DNA of 64,000 nucleotides from Gammaproteobacteria bacterium (GTDB lineage: Bacteria > Pseudomonadota > Gammaproteobacteria > Arenicellales > Poriferihabitantaceae), in the NCBI GenBank assembly GCA_030432755.1, contig JAUILZ010000002.1, positions 186,001-250,000 of the forward strand. Direction: 5' to 3'. Below the pieces are notes generated by a model that saw nothing but the letters and a program-made list of their open reading frames with translations, searched no databases and was not told the origin of the DNA. Position numbers and translations under genes: made by a program. Position 1 is the stretch's first letter; each line of letters opens with the position of its first letter. Shown piece by piece: positions 27,462-35,436 of the stretch.

Positions 27462-28460
27462 TCAGGGGACGGGCACCCGCTGGATCAGCGCGTCGATGAA
27501 ATCGTCGCTGGTGGTGCCGGCGGCCTCGGCGCTGAACGAAACGATGAGGCGATGGCGGAGTACGTCGTGGGCCATCGCCTGGACGTCGTCCGGGGAGACG
27601 AAGTCGCGACCCGCGAGCCAGGCCCGGGCGCGAGCGCAGCGTTCGAGGCCGATGGTGCCACGGGGGCTGGCGCCGTAATCCACCAGGCCTTCCAGCGTGG
27701 CGTCGTAGCGGCCGGGATGGCGGGTGGCAAACACCAGTTGCACTATGTATTCCTCCACCGCGTCGGACAGGTGCAGTTCGAGTACCTCTTGCCTCGCCCG
27801 GGTTACCAGTGTTTCATTGAGGACCGGGGCGTGTTCCCTGGCGACCGAGACACCCACCAGTGCGTCGGCGGCTTCTGCCCGCGCAAGCCCCAGCACCTTC
27901 CGCTCCACGTCCTCGGGCGGGTAATCGACGTTGACGTGCAACAGGAACCGGTCGAGCTGCGCCTCCGGCAACGGGTAGGTGCCCTCCTGCTCGATCGGAT
28001 TCTGGGTCGCCATGACGAGAAACAGCGGCGGAAGCGCGTGACTCATTCGGCCCACCGTGATCTGCCGCTCCGCCATCGCCTCCAGCAACGCGGACTGCAC
28101 CTTGGCCGGCGCGCGGTTGATCTCGTCGGCGAGCACGATGTTATGGAACAGAGGCCCCTGCTGGAAACGGAATCCACCCGCCTCGGGCTGGTAGATATCG
28201 GTGCCTGTGAGGTCGGTGGGCAGCAGGTCCGGGGTGAACTGGATGCGGTGAAACCCCGCATCCACGAGCGCCGCCAGGCTCTTGATCGCGCGCGTCTTGG
28301 CGAGCCCGGGCGCACCCTCCACCAGCAGGTGGCCATCGCACAGCAGCGCCACCAGCAGTCGGTCGTTGAGATGGTCCTGACCCAGTACCTGGCCGTTCAG
28401 GCGCTCGCTGGCGGCGAGAAACGCTTCTCGTGCCGGTGTTGCTGCGTCCGTATCACTCAT
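27462..28460 (-). CDS. MoxR-family AAA+ ATPase
   Basis: 332 residues, first gene of the Bat operon. Walker A is GAPGLAKT, the typical MoxR variant, and Walker B is VLADEINRAPAKVQSALLEA, followed by sensor 1 ATQNPIEQEGTYPLPEAQLD. MoxR ATPases act as chaperones for VWA proteins, here probably BatA and BatB. The following genes run in the same direction with overlaps to 21363, so one transcript is likely. No clear promoter is visible in the 151 bases before the next gene. Confidence 0.93.
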   Translation of the reverse strand: MSDTDAATPAREAFLAASERLNGQVLGQDHLNDRLLVALLCDGHLLVEGAPGLAKTRAIKSLAALVDAGFHRIQFTPDLLPTDLTGTDIYQPEAGGFRFQQGPLFHNIVLADEINRAPAKVQSALLEAMAERQITVGRMSHALPPLFLVMATQNPIEQEGTYPLPEAQLDRFLLHVNVDYPPEDVERKVLGLARAEAADALVGVSVAREHAPVLNETLVTRARQEVLELHLSDAVEEYIVQLVFATRHPGRYDATLEGLVDYGASPRGTIGLERCARARAWLAGRDFVSPDDVQAMAHDVLRHRLIVSFSAEAAGTTSDDFIDALIQRVPVP

Positions 28461-28611
28461 CGGAAATCACGGTAAATCGAATTCAATACCTGGATCGCGC
28501 TTGCCTGTCTGCGAACACGGCGGACCCCCGTACTGCTTTTCAGGTACGGTGGAACGGCGCGGTTTTCAAGGCAATTTCGACCTCCGGCACAAGCCCGGCC
28601 GCGGTGGGTCA

Positions 28612-29298
28612 TCAGATGACTGACAGTTCGAGGCTGCCCACTCCCGCCACGCTGCCCTCCAGGCGGTCGCCGCGCTGTACAGGTCCCACGCCCGCAGGTG
28701 TGCCGGAGAAAATCAGGTCACCGCGCTGGAGTTCGAAGTAGCGCGACAGGTAGGCGATCATTTCCGGCACCTTCCAGATGAGCTGGTTGAGATCGCCTTG
28801 CTGACGTACCACACCGTTGACCTTGAGCAAAACCTCGCCGGCGTCTGGGTGACCGATCTCCGCGGCGGGCACGACCGCCGAGCAGGGAGCGGAATGCTCG
28901 AACGCCTTGCCGAGATCCCAGGGCCGGCCGGCCTTCTTCGCCTGGGCCTGGAGGTCGCGCCGGGTCATGTCGAGGCCCACCGCGTAACCGAAGATGCAGT
29001 CGTTGGCATTGTCAACGGCGATGTTCGTGCCCCCGCTGCCGAGCGCAACCACCATCTCGATCTCGTGGTGGACGTCGCTGGTCTCCGCCGGGTAGGGAAA
29101 GTCCGCGCCCACGAGCAGGTTGCCCGGGTGCTTGGCAAAGAAGAACGGATCCTCGCGGTCCGGATCGTGGCCCATCTCGATGGCATGGGCGGCGTAATTG
29201 CGTCCCACGCAGTAGACGCGGTGCACTGGAAACAGCCTGTCCGTGCCGTTGATCGGCAGGGAGGGAGCGGGCACGGGTTCGAAGACGTAATTAGCCAT
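28612..29298 (-). CDS. Fumarylacetoacetate hydrolase-family enzyme (fumarylpyruvate hydrolase-like)
   Basis: 228 residues, cytosolic. Metal- and substrate-binding motifs of the FAH fold are present: VYCVGRNYAAHAIEMGHDPD, then FFAKHPGNLLVGADFPYP, then HHEIEMVVALG with the carboxylate ligands, and a later FSGTPAGVGPVQRGD. The size and FFAKHP segment best match FAHD1/fumarylpyruvate or maleylpyruvate hydrolases. The ATG at 29298 is the sensible start; the frame remains open far upstream but that overlaps the HMG-CoA lyase gene. It is divergent from that gene across 198 bases. Confidence 0.9.
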   Translation of the reverse strand: MANYVFEPVPAPSLPINGTDRLFPVHRVYCVGRNYAAHAIEMGHDPDREDPFFFAKHPGNLLVGADFPYPAETSDVHHEIEMVVALGSGGTNIAVDNANDCIFGYAVGLDMTRRDLQAQAKKAGRPWDLGKAFEHSAPCSAVVPAAEIGHPDAGEVLLKVNGVVRQQGDLNQLIWKVPEMIAYLSRYFELQRGDLIFSGTPAGVGPVQRGDRLEGSVAGVGSLELSVI

Positions 29299-29496
29299 GG
29301 GAAATCTAGGGGGGGTTGTGAGGGTCTGGCGGCCGGTCGGGCGCCGCATTGTATCAATCCGCGGACGTTCCGCGTGGCCCTGTCGACTCGGCGTCCGGCA
29401 CGCCGGATTCCACTGCCAACCACGGACTATGGTACTGTGTGATTGCGGGCGTAGAATCCGCCCCGCTATCGCAGGATTCCGCAAGATTCGAGAAAC

Positions 29497-30375
29497 ATGA
29501 GCGAGCAAGTAACGATATTCGAGGTCGGTCCGAGAGACGGCCTGCAGAACGAGAAGGCGAAGATCCCCACCGATCAGAAGATCGCGCTGGTGGATCGCCT
29601 GTCCGCCGCGGGCTTCCGCAAGATAGAGGTCACCAGCTTCGTCTCGCCGAAATGGGTACCGCAGATGAAGGACGCGCCGAAAGTGATGGCGGGCATCCAG
29701 CGCAGGCCCGGGGTGCGTTACAGCGCCCTGACCCCGAACAAGATGGGCTACCAGTTCGCGCGCAACGCCGCGGCGGACGAAGTCGCGATTTTCGCCGCGG
29801 CGTCGGAGACCTTCAGCCATCGCAACATCAACTGCAGCATCGCCGAGAGCATCGAGCGCTTTACGCCGGTGATGGAAATGGCGGCCGAGGACGGCATCCC
29901 GGTACGCGGCTACGTGTCCTGCGTCACGGACTGCCCCTACGAGGGCAAGGTGGCGCCTTCCGCGGTGGCGGACGTTACCGCCAGGCTCCTGGAAATGGGC
30001 TGCTACGAGGTTTCCCTGGGCGATACCATCGGCTCGGGCACGCCCGACACCGTCGGTGCGATGCTCGATGCCAGCCTCGCGGTGGCGCCGGCGGACAAGC
30101 TGGCGGGTCACTACCACGACACCGGCGGCCTCGCGCTCGAGAACATCGCGGTCAGCCTCGACATGGGGCTTCGCACCTTCGACTCGGCGATCGGCGGCCT
30201 CGGCGGCTGCCCTTACGCCCCCGGCGCCCGCGGCAACGTGTCCACCGGCGCGGTGGTGCGGATGCTGCACGAGCGCGGATTCGACACCGGCATCGACGTG
30301 GCGCAGCTACCGGAGATCGAACAGTTCGTCGCCACCCTGATAGCAAAGCCCGACCAGGGGCAGAAGCCCCACTGA
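29497..30375 (+). CDS. Hydroxymethylglutaryl-CoA lyase
   Basis: 292 residues. It cleaves HMG-CoA to acetoacetate and acetyl-CoA, the last step of leucine breakdown. Family motifs are intact: VGPRDGLQNEK at the N-terminus with the catalytic Arg-Asp, RNAAADEVAIFAAASETFSH, GCYEVSLGDTIGSGTP, HYHDTGG with metal-binding His, and GGLGGCPYAPGARGN with the catalytic Cys. Length is normal. No other leucine-degradation genes are adjacent. Confidence 0.95.
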   Translation: MSEQVTIFEVGPRDGLQNEKAKIPTDQKIALVDRLSAAGFRKIEVTSFVSPKWVPQMKDAPKVMAGIQRRPGVRYSALTPNKMGYQFARNAAADEVAIFAAASETFSHRNINCSIAESIERFTPVMEMAAEDGIPVRGYVSCVTDCPYEGKVAPSAVADVTARLLEMGCYEVSLGDTIGSGTPDTVGAMLDASLAVAPADKLAGHYHDTGGLALENIAVSLDMGLRTFDSAIGGLGGCPYAPGARGNVSTGAVVRMLHERGFDTGIDVAQLPEIEQFVATLIAKPDQGQKPH

Positions 30376-30392
30376 TCGGGCGCGGCGGAGAC

Positions 30393-31283
30393 TCAGCCCG
30401 TCGCCGACTCCTCCGGCGCGCGGTCGAAGTCCGCGGCGTCGTGACGCTCGCGCAGCCGGTTCTCCGGCTTCCCTGAGAGCCGATTCACCTTCCAGCCCCG
30501 CTGCACCGCGGGGCGCTCGCGAATCTCCCGCGCCCAGCGCATGACGTGGGTATAGCCCTGGGCCTCAAGGAATTCCGCCGCGCCGTACACGGTGCCGAGC
30601 ACTAAGCCGCCGTACCAGGGCCATGCGGCGATATCGGCGATGCTGTACTCGTCGCCGGCCAGGTAGGCATTGCCGGCAAGCTGCCGATCTAGCACGTCGA
30701 GCTGGCGCTTGACCTCCATCGTGTAGCGATTGATGGGATAGGCCATGGGATAAGGCGCGTACTTGTAGAAATGGCCGAAACCGCCGCCGAGATAGGGCGT
30801 GCTGCCCATTTGCCAGAACAGCCAGTTGAGCGTTTCGGTGCGTTCCGGGCCGTCCGCCGGGAGGAACTCGCCGAACTTTTCCGCGAGGTACAGCAGGATG
30901 GCGCCGGACTCGAACACCCGCCGCGGCGGATCGACGCTGACATCGAGCAGCGCGGGAATCTTCGAATTGGGGTTCAACTCGACGAAGCCGCTGCCGAACT
31001 GGTCTTTCTCGTTGATGTTGATGAGCCAGGCATCGTATTCCGCGCCCTCGTGTCCCGAGGCCAGCAGTTCCTCGAGCAGGATCGTGACCTTGTTGCCGTT
31101 CGGCGTGCCCTGGGAGTAGAGCTGCAGCGGATGGCGCCCGCGGGGCAGCTCGCGTTCGTGGGTCGCGCCGGCGACTGGCCGGTTGATGCTGCCCCAGGTG
31201 CCACCGAGTTCGGTATCCGGTTTCCAGATACGGGGCGGGGTATAGGAGTCTTCGTCAAGCATGAAATCTGTCGCGCCTGTCAC
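30393..31283 (-). CDS. YghU-type glutathione S-transferase / disulfide-bond reductase
   Basis: 296 residues, converging with the HMG-CoA lyase gene. The N-terminal extension [20 protein letters not shown] and then [20 protein letters not shown] are diagnostic of YghU, a GST-like protein that uses two glutathiones to reduce disulfide bonds in vitro. The thioredoxin-like domain continues with [13 protein letters not shown] and the helical domain with [20 protein letters not shown]. The start is 31283 or, equally likely, ATG 31262 ([10 protein letters not shown]). Confidence 0.9.
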   Translation of the reverse strand: MTGATDFMLDEDSYTPPRIWKPDTELGGTWGSINRPVAGATHERELPRGRHPLQLYSQGTPNGNKVTILLEELLASGHEGAEYDAWLININEKDQFGSGFVELNPNSKIPALLDVSVDPPRRVFESGAILLYLAEKFGEFLPADGPERTETLNWLFWQMGSTPYLGGGFGHFYKYAPYPMAYPINRYTMEVKRQLDVLDRQLAGNAYLAGDEYSIADIAAWPWYGGLVLGTVYGAAEFLEAQGYTHVMRWAREIRERPAVQRGWKVNRLSGKPENRLRERHDAADFDRAPEESATG

Positions 31284-31463
31284 GTTAAATCTATTGGATG
31301 GGGGCAGAGGATACCCAACGCAATCACGACAGGTCGATATTCCGGGTCATATTCACTGCCGCTTCACGCTGCAATCACCGTTGCTTCACGGGCGACGCGT
31401 CAGACTTGGCTTCCGGATCAAGACATCCGTCAGGTTTCACACTTTCACTTCAAGAGGAATACC

Positions 31464-31979
31464 ATGCGTAACAGCAATCACCCAGTATCCAATCGCATCC
31501 GTTCGTTACTCGCCGCGACCGCGGGCATCCTGGCCGCCCTCGCGATCCAGGTCACCGCGCACGCCGGCGGCATGAAGAAAGATATCGTCGACACGGCGGT
31601 ATCCGCGGGCAACTTCGACACCCTGGCCACCGCCCTCACGGAGGCTGGCCTGGTGGACACCCTGAAGGGCGAAGGTCCGTTCACCGTGTTCGCGCCCACC
31701 GACGAGGCCTTCGCCAAGATTCCCGCGGATCAGCTCGCGGATATCCTGGCGGACAAGGAGATGCTGACCAGCATCCTCACCTACCACGTGGTGCCCGGCA
31801 AGGTCATGGCGAGCGAGGTCACCGGCATGAGCTCGGCGGACACCGTGCAGGGCCAGGCGCTGACCATCTCCACCGAAGGCGGCGTCATGGTGGATAGCGC
31901 GATGGTTGTGCAGACGGATATCGAGGCAAGCAACGGGGTCATCCACGTGATCGACACCGTACTACTTCCGAAGTCCTGA
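31464..31979 (+). CDS. Secreted fasciclin (FAS1) domain protein
   Basis: 171 residues. A signal peptide (ending [10 protein letters not shown]) is followed by one FAS1 domain: [20 protein letters not shown], then [15 protein letters not shown], then [15 protein letters not shown] and [13 protein letters not shown]. These mediate adhesion and occur as single-domain secreted proteins in many bacteria. The ATG at 31464 has AGAGGA five bases upstream; the long reading from 30771 overlaps the GST gene and is rejected. A strong terminator follows. It may be induced independently, as the upstream 180 bases are gene-free. Confidence 0.92.
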   Translation: MRNSNHPVSNRIRSLLAATAGILAALAIQVTAHAGGMKKDIVDTAVSAGNFDTLATALTEAGLVDTLKGEGPFTVFAPTDEAFAKIPADQLADILADKEMLTSILTYHVVPGKVMASEVTGMSSADTVQGQALTISTEGGVMVDSAMVVQTDIEASNGVIHVIDTVLLPKS

Positions 31980-32000
31980 TCACCACTTCGGTCACCCACG

Positions 32001-32027
32001 AAGCCCGGCCGCCGGCCGGGCTTTTTT
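32001..32027 (+). terminator. Rho-independent terminator after the fasciclin gene
   Basis: AAGCCCGGCC (32001-32010) and GGCCGGGCTT (32014-32023) pair perfectly over 10 bp with a GCC loop, followed by six T at 32022-32027. It begins 22 bases past the stop codon. Its T-run reaches the end of the converging DUF1499 gene. Confidence 0.9.
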
Positions 32028-32482
32028 CATGGCCGCCTGGGCGACGCCCCAAGCTGCTCGCGAATCCGCTCCACCCGCCTGCGATTGACGCCGAGGTCCG
32101 AGCGTCCGGCCTGTGACGCCGAACGGACATGGATCACGTTGGCCCCGGGATCGAGACGGAATTCGACGTCATCGACGAAGCGGAACAGGCGCGAGCGGAA
32201 CGTGGCATGGAGATAGTTGGAATCCGCGGATTCCACCGCGCCACCCAGTACCGCCACCGCCTGCCTGACCGCGGCAAGCGGATCGTCGCCGGCCACGTCG
32301 AGCGGCGCGACCCAGGCTTCGCCCTCGTGTTCACTGCAGACGCAATTTTCTGCACTGGCGCAGGCGGCGAGCCGTCCACCATCGAGGCCCAGTTTCTGCG
32401 GGACGCTCCGCCAGGACAGGAACGCGAGCCCCAGGAGGACCAGCAATCCCACGGCGAGAAGTGAAAACAGGAATATCTTCAT
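32027..32482 (-). CDS. DUF1499 family membrane-anchored protein
   Basis: 151 residues with an N-terminal span (FLFSLLAVGLLVLLGLAFLS) and a periplasmic or extracellular DUF1499 domain: NCVCSEHEGEAWVAPL near 46-61, FRFVDDVEFRLDPGANVIHV, and SRSASQAGRSDLGVNRRR-like ending (seen here as VRSASQAGRSDLGVNRRRVE). The function of DUF1499 is unknown. Its stop lies in the T-run of the fasciclin terminator, and it diverges from the phosphopantetheinyl transferase gene across 209 bases in which I see no clear element. Confidence 0.87.
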   Translation of the reverse strand: MKIFLFSLLAVGLLVLLGLAFLSWRSVPQKLGLDGGRLAACASAENCVCSEHEGEAWVAPLDVAGDDPLAAVRQAVAVLGGAVESADSNYLHATFRSRLFRFVDDVEFRLDPGANVIHVRSASQAGRSDLGVNRRRVERIREQLGASPRRP

Positions 32483-32691
32483 CCCTCCAGCTTACTCCCC
32501 GATGCGTGCGCTCGCCACACCGAAATCCGGCGAGGGCGCAGGAGGTCACGACTCCATCGCAAAAAATATCCCGAGTCCTTGTGGCGAGATGCGTGGAGCG
32601 CGTCGCGACACCATCTTGGCCAGTGTTAGCATTCCCACCAGCAACCGGTCACGCGAGGCCGGTTGGTCTGTTTCATGTATCCGTGAATACC

Positions 32692-33474
32692 ATGCCCATC
32701 GAGCCGGAAATCGTCGTTCACTGCTATTTCAGCCAGGTCCCGGAGCACGGCAGTAGTGCACACGCCGACTGCGCCGCTGCACTGGATGAAGCCGGCCGCG
32801 AGCGCACCGCCCGCATGGTCGCGCGCCGCCAGACAGAGTTCGCCGCCGGACGCTGGCTTCTCCGCCGGGCGGCGGGCTGCCACGCGCCGGGCCGCGCGGA
32901 AGTCGAGCTTGGCCCCCTGGAGGAAAACGGCAACGCCCTGCCCCGGCTGCCGGACCTGGACGCCGCGGGTTTCCACTACAGCCTGAGTCACAGCCACGGC
33001 CTGGTGGCGGTGGCCATCGCGCGGGACTGCGCGGTAGGTATCGACGTCGAACAGGCGCGCGACCCTCGCGACCTCGCCGCCCTGATCGACGAGATCGCCG
33101 CACCCGACGAGCGCGACTGGCTCGCCGCGGCGCCGGACCACGCCGAGCGCCTGCGGCGCTTCTACTGCTGCTGGACGCGCAAGGAGAGCCAGCTCAAGAT
33201 GCATCTCCGCGGCATCGGCGACGAACCGTTGCAGGGGCTCTCGGCGCGCGCGGGATGGGCGCCGGAAGAAGGCGGCGAATCTGCCGCGGGATTCGGCCTC
33301 ACGTGGCAACGTGGCGAGTTTGCCGCGGCAATCGCCGCGGAGCGCCCTTTCAGCGTGGCGGCGGCGATCCTGCTGCCCGGCGCCCCCGGCCTCGCCCCGG
33401 AGGAAGCGCCGCCCGGGGAGTTCTGGACCCTCGTTCGGCGGCCGTCACAGCCAGCGCGGGATCGTCACGCGTAA
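32692..33474 (+). CDS. 4'-phosphopantetheinyl transferase (Sfp type)
   Basis: 260 residues. It transfers the phosphopantetheine arm from CoA to carrier proteins of fatty acid, polyketide or non-ribosomal pathways. Key motifs are AVGIDVEQ (about residue 113, Mg and CoA ligands) and FYCCWTRKESQLK (about 158-170). The Sfp-like length distinguishes it from the shorter AcpS. The start at ATG 32692 is chosen from the protein alignment; the frame is open back to 32461 but without a likely start. No carrier-protein or synthase genes lie in this window, so the client is unknown. Confidence 0.9.
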   Translation: MPIEPEIVVHCYFSQVPEHGSSAHADCAAALDEAGRERTARMVARRQTEFAAGRWLLRRAAGCHAPGRAEVELGPLEENGNALPRLPDLDAAGFHYSLSHSHGLVAVAIARDCAVGIDVEQARDPRDLAALIDEIAAPDERDWLAAAPDHAERLRRFYCCWTRKESQLKMHLRGIGDEPLQGLSARAGWAPEEGGESAAGFGLTWQRGEFAAAIAAERPFSVAAAILLPGAPGLAPEEAPPGEFWTLVRRPSQPARDRHA

Positions 33475-33477
33475 CTC

Positions 33478-33503
33478 AAAAAAACGCGGGCCCGGAGGCC
33501 CGC
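33478..33503 (-). terminator. Rho-independent terminator of repeat-protein gene B
   Basis: GCGGGCC (33486-33492) and GGCCCGC (33497-33503) form a perfect 7-bp stem with a CGGA loop. On the minus strand it is followed by seven T (33484-33478). It starts 36 bases past the stop of the minus-strand 36-residue-repeat gene. It may also stop read-through from the plus-strand transferase gene. Confidence 0.85.
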
Positions 33504-33539
33504 CAGTCATCTCTCATGAACCGATGAGGTAAGTAATAG

Positions 33540-34163
33540 TTAATCGACGGAGCCGAAGCTGCCGGTGTTCTTGTTGCCGATCCCGGTATTGCTCTGGCTG
33601 ACCTGGTCGATGCGGGCGGTCATCTTCGCGTCGCCACCGACCCGGGAATCAACCACGGAGGCGATATTGAGGGTATTCTCGTTGCCGATGCCGACGTTGT
33701 TCTGGTTGACTGCACCGACCACGGCGATGGCGGTGACGTCACCGCCTATGCGGGATTTTTCGACGCTGCTCACGCGCAGTTCATTGGTGTTGTTGATGCC
33801 GACACTGTTCTGGATCACCGAGCCGACCCGGCTGTAGAGCTCGACATCGCCGCCGACGCGGGATTTGTTCACGCTGCTGAAGCGCGCGATATTGCTGTTG
33901 TTGATGCCGGTGCTTCCCTGGACCAGCGTATCCACCCGGGTGGTCAGGTCGGCGTCGCCGCCAATGCGGGAATCGCGTACGCTGCTGATGGACAGCTTGT
34001 GGGTGGCGCCGATGCCGTTCATGCGCTGCACAACGGCGCCCATGCTCACGGTGGTGCGCAGGTCGCCGCCCACGGAGGAGCGCGCCAGGGTGTCGCTGGT
34101 GGCGACGAGGGCCGCCAGGGTGGTCAGCAGCAGGATGCCGCGGGGGAAAGAGGTGGTTTTCAT
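33540..34163 (-). CDS. Secreted protein of five 36-residue repeats (paralog B)
   Basis: 207 residues. A signal peptide (residues 1-28, ending TSDTLAR) is followed by five gap-free repeats: 29-64, 65-100, 101-136, 137-172 and 173-207. The consensus begins S-R-[IV]-GGD, has R-V-G-S-V-I-Q near 12-18, then S-x-G-I-x-N-x-N near 20-27, and ends S-V-x-[KD]. There is no cysteine and few aromatics. The order and register match the protein at 2726-3346, so they are paralogs. The regular Gln/Asn/Gly ladder suggests a beta-solenoid or curlin-like amyloid; no secretion or nucleation genes are nearby. A clear terminator follows. Confidence 0.88.
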   Translation of the reverse strand: MKTTSFPRGILLLTTLAALVATSDTLARSSVGGDLRTTVSMGAVVQRMNGIGATHKLSISSVRDSRIGGDADLTTRVDTLVQGSTGINNSNIARFSSVNKSRVGGDVELYSRVGSVIQNSVGINNTNELRVSSVEKSRIGGDVTAIAVVGAVNQNNVGIGNENTLNIASVVDSRVGGDAKMTARIDQVSQSNTGIGNKNTGSFGSVD

Positions 34164-34203
34164 GGGGTCGTCCTCGTTGTTCGTTCGTTGTCTGTGGCGG
34201 GAC

Positions 34204-34228
34204 TAACGCGGTGGCAGCGAAAAAGTTT
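34204..34228 (-). promoter_or_regulatory. Upstream motif shared with paralog A
   Basis: Same two-block motif as at 3381-3405 (AAACTTTTT and CGCGTTA on the minus strand), 20 of 25 positions identical, 40 bases before the start codon. Unlike the other copy, no TATA-like element follows. A second AAACTTT lies just beyond, at 34228-34238. It may be an alternative-sigma promoter or an activator site; unproven. Confidence 0.5.
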
Positions 34229-34242
34229 GATAAAGTTTTGCC

Positions 34243-35436
34243 ATGACTTCCTCCCAGGACACCGCCCGGCGGTTCAGCGCGGTCACCGGCCGCATCGACG
34301 ACAGCGACAACGACGCCTGGGCGGTGCACGAGGACGCCCTGGACCTGAAACGGCGCGGGGAGGACGTGATCCTGCTGTCCATCGGCGACCCGGATTTCCG
34401 CACCCCCGAACCCATCGTCGACAACGCCGTCAGCCACCTGCGGGTGGGGCGCACCCACTACGCCCCCGCCCTCGGCGAGCTCAACCTCCGGCGCGCGGTG
34501 GCGGACTACGAGACCCGGGTGTCCCCCCATCGCTGCCGGGTGGGCGAGGTGGCGATCTTTCCCGGCGCGACCTCGGCGATCTACTCGGTGCTGTCCTGCC
34601 TTGTGGAGGCGGGCGATGACATCGTGGTGGTGGACCCGATGTACGTTGGCTACGGCCCGATCCTGAAGGCCCTCGACGTCAATCCGGTGGTGGTGCGGAC
34701 GAAGCCGGAGCAGAACTTCCTGCCGACACTGGACGACCTTCGCGGCGCGGTCACCGCCGGCACCCGGGCGGTCTTCATCAATACCCCGTCCAACCCCACC
34801 GGCGGCATCATGGACCAGGGTCTGCTGCGCCGCCTCGCCGCGTTCTGCCAGCAGCAGGAGATCTGGCTGGTGTGCGACGAGATCTACTCGATGTTCACCT
34901 ATGGCGTGCCCCATGTCTCGCTGCGCACCGCCGCCGCCAACCTCGACTGGCTCGTGGTGATCGACGGCCTGTCGAAATCCCATGCCATGAGCGGCTGGCG
35001 CATCGGCTGGGCGGTGGGTCCGGACGACCTGGTGCAGCACCTGGGGCGCTTCAATTCGATGTCGATGTTCGGCTGCCCGCAGTTCATCCAGGACGCCGCG
35101 GCCTTCGCCCTCAACAATGACGAGTACTACGTCAAGGAGATGCGCGACGTCTACCGCGAACGCCGCGACCGGGTCTGCGAACGGCTCGACGCCATCCACG
35201 GGCTGCGCTACCACCGCCCGGACTCCGGCATGTTCGTGATGATCGACGTGCGCGCATTCGAGGCCGACGACAAGGTGTTCGCCGGCGGCCTGCTGGAGGC
35301 CGAGCGGGTGTCGGTGCTCCCGGGGGTGGCCTTTGGCGAGAGCACCCGCGGCCATGTCCGCTTTTCCCTGGTCCAGCCCCTCGACGTCCTCATGGACGGC
35401 TGCGACCGCCTGCAACGCTTCGTGGAGAACCCATGA
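34243..35436 (+). CDS. Class I/II aminotransferase, AruH-like (arginine:pyruvate transaminase type)
   Basis: 397-residue PLP enzyme. The Schiff-base lysine lies in GLSKSHAMSGWRIGWAVGP (about residue 245); other marks are LLSIGDPDFRTPEPIVD, NTPSNPTGGI and the final FSLVQPL arginine region. LSKSHAMSGWR, the FIQDAA segment and length resemble Pseudomonas AruH, which makes 2-ketoarginine. The next gene overlaps by four bases and encodes a thiamine-diphosphate enzyme like AruI, which decarboxylates 2-ketoarginine, so an arginine transaminase pathway is the best guess. Related aspartate-type aminotransferases cannot be excluded. Confidence 0.85.
   Translation: MTSSQDTARRFSAVTGRIDDSDNDAWAVHEDALDLKRRGEDVILLSIGDPDFRTPEPIVDNAVSHLRVGRTHYAPALGELNLRRAVADYETRVSPHRCRVGEVAIFPGATSAIYSVLSCLVEAGDDIVVVDPMYVGYGPILKALDVNPVVVRTKPEQNFLPTLDDLRGAVTAGTRAVFINTPSNPTGGIMDQGLLRRLAAFCQQQEIWLVCDEIYSMFTYGVPHVSLRTAAANLDWLVVIDGLSKSHAMSGWRIGWAVGPDDLVQHLGRFNSMSMFGCPQFIQDAAAFALNNDEYYVKEMRDVYRERRDRVCERLDAIHGLRYHRPDSGMFVMIDVRAFEADDKVFAGGLLEAERVSVLPGVAFGESTRGHVRFSLVQPLDVLMDGCDRLQRFVENP

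Noticed and set aside
29299-30270. N-terminal extension of the FAH hydrolase frame
   Set aside because: Runs antisense through HMG-CoA lyase and is absent from the hydrolase family.
30771-31463. N-terminal extension of the fasciclin frame back over the GST gene
   Set aside because: The signal peptide and ribosome site place the start at 31464; the extension is antisense to YghU-type coding sequence.
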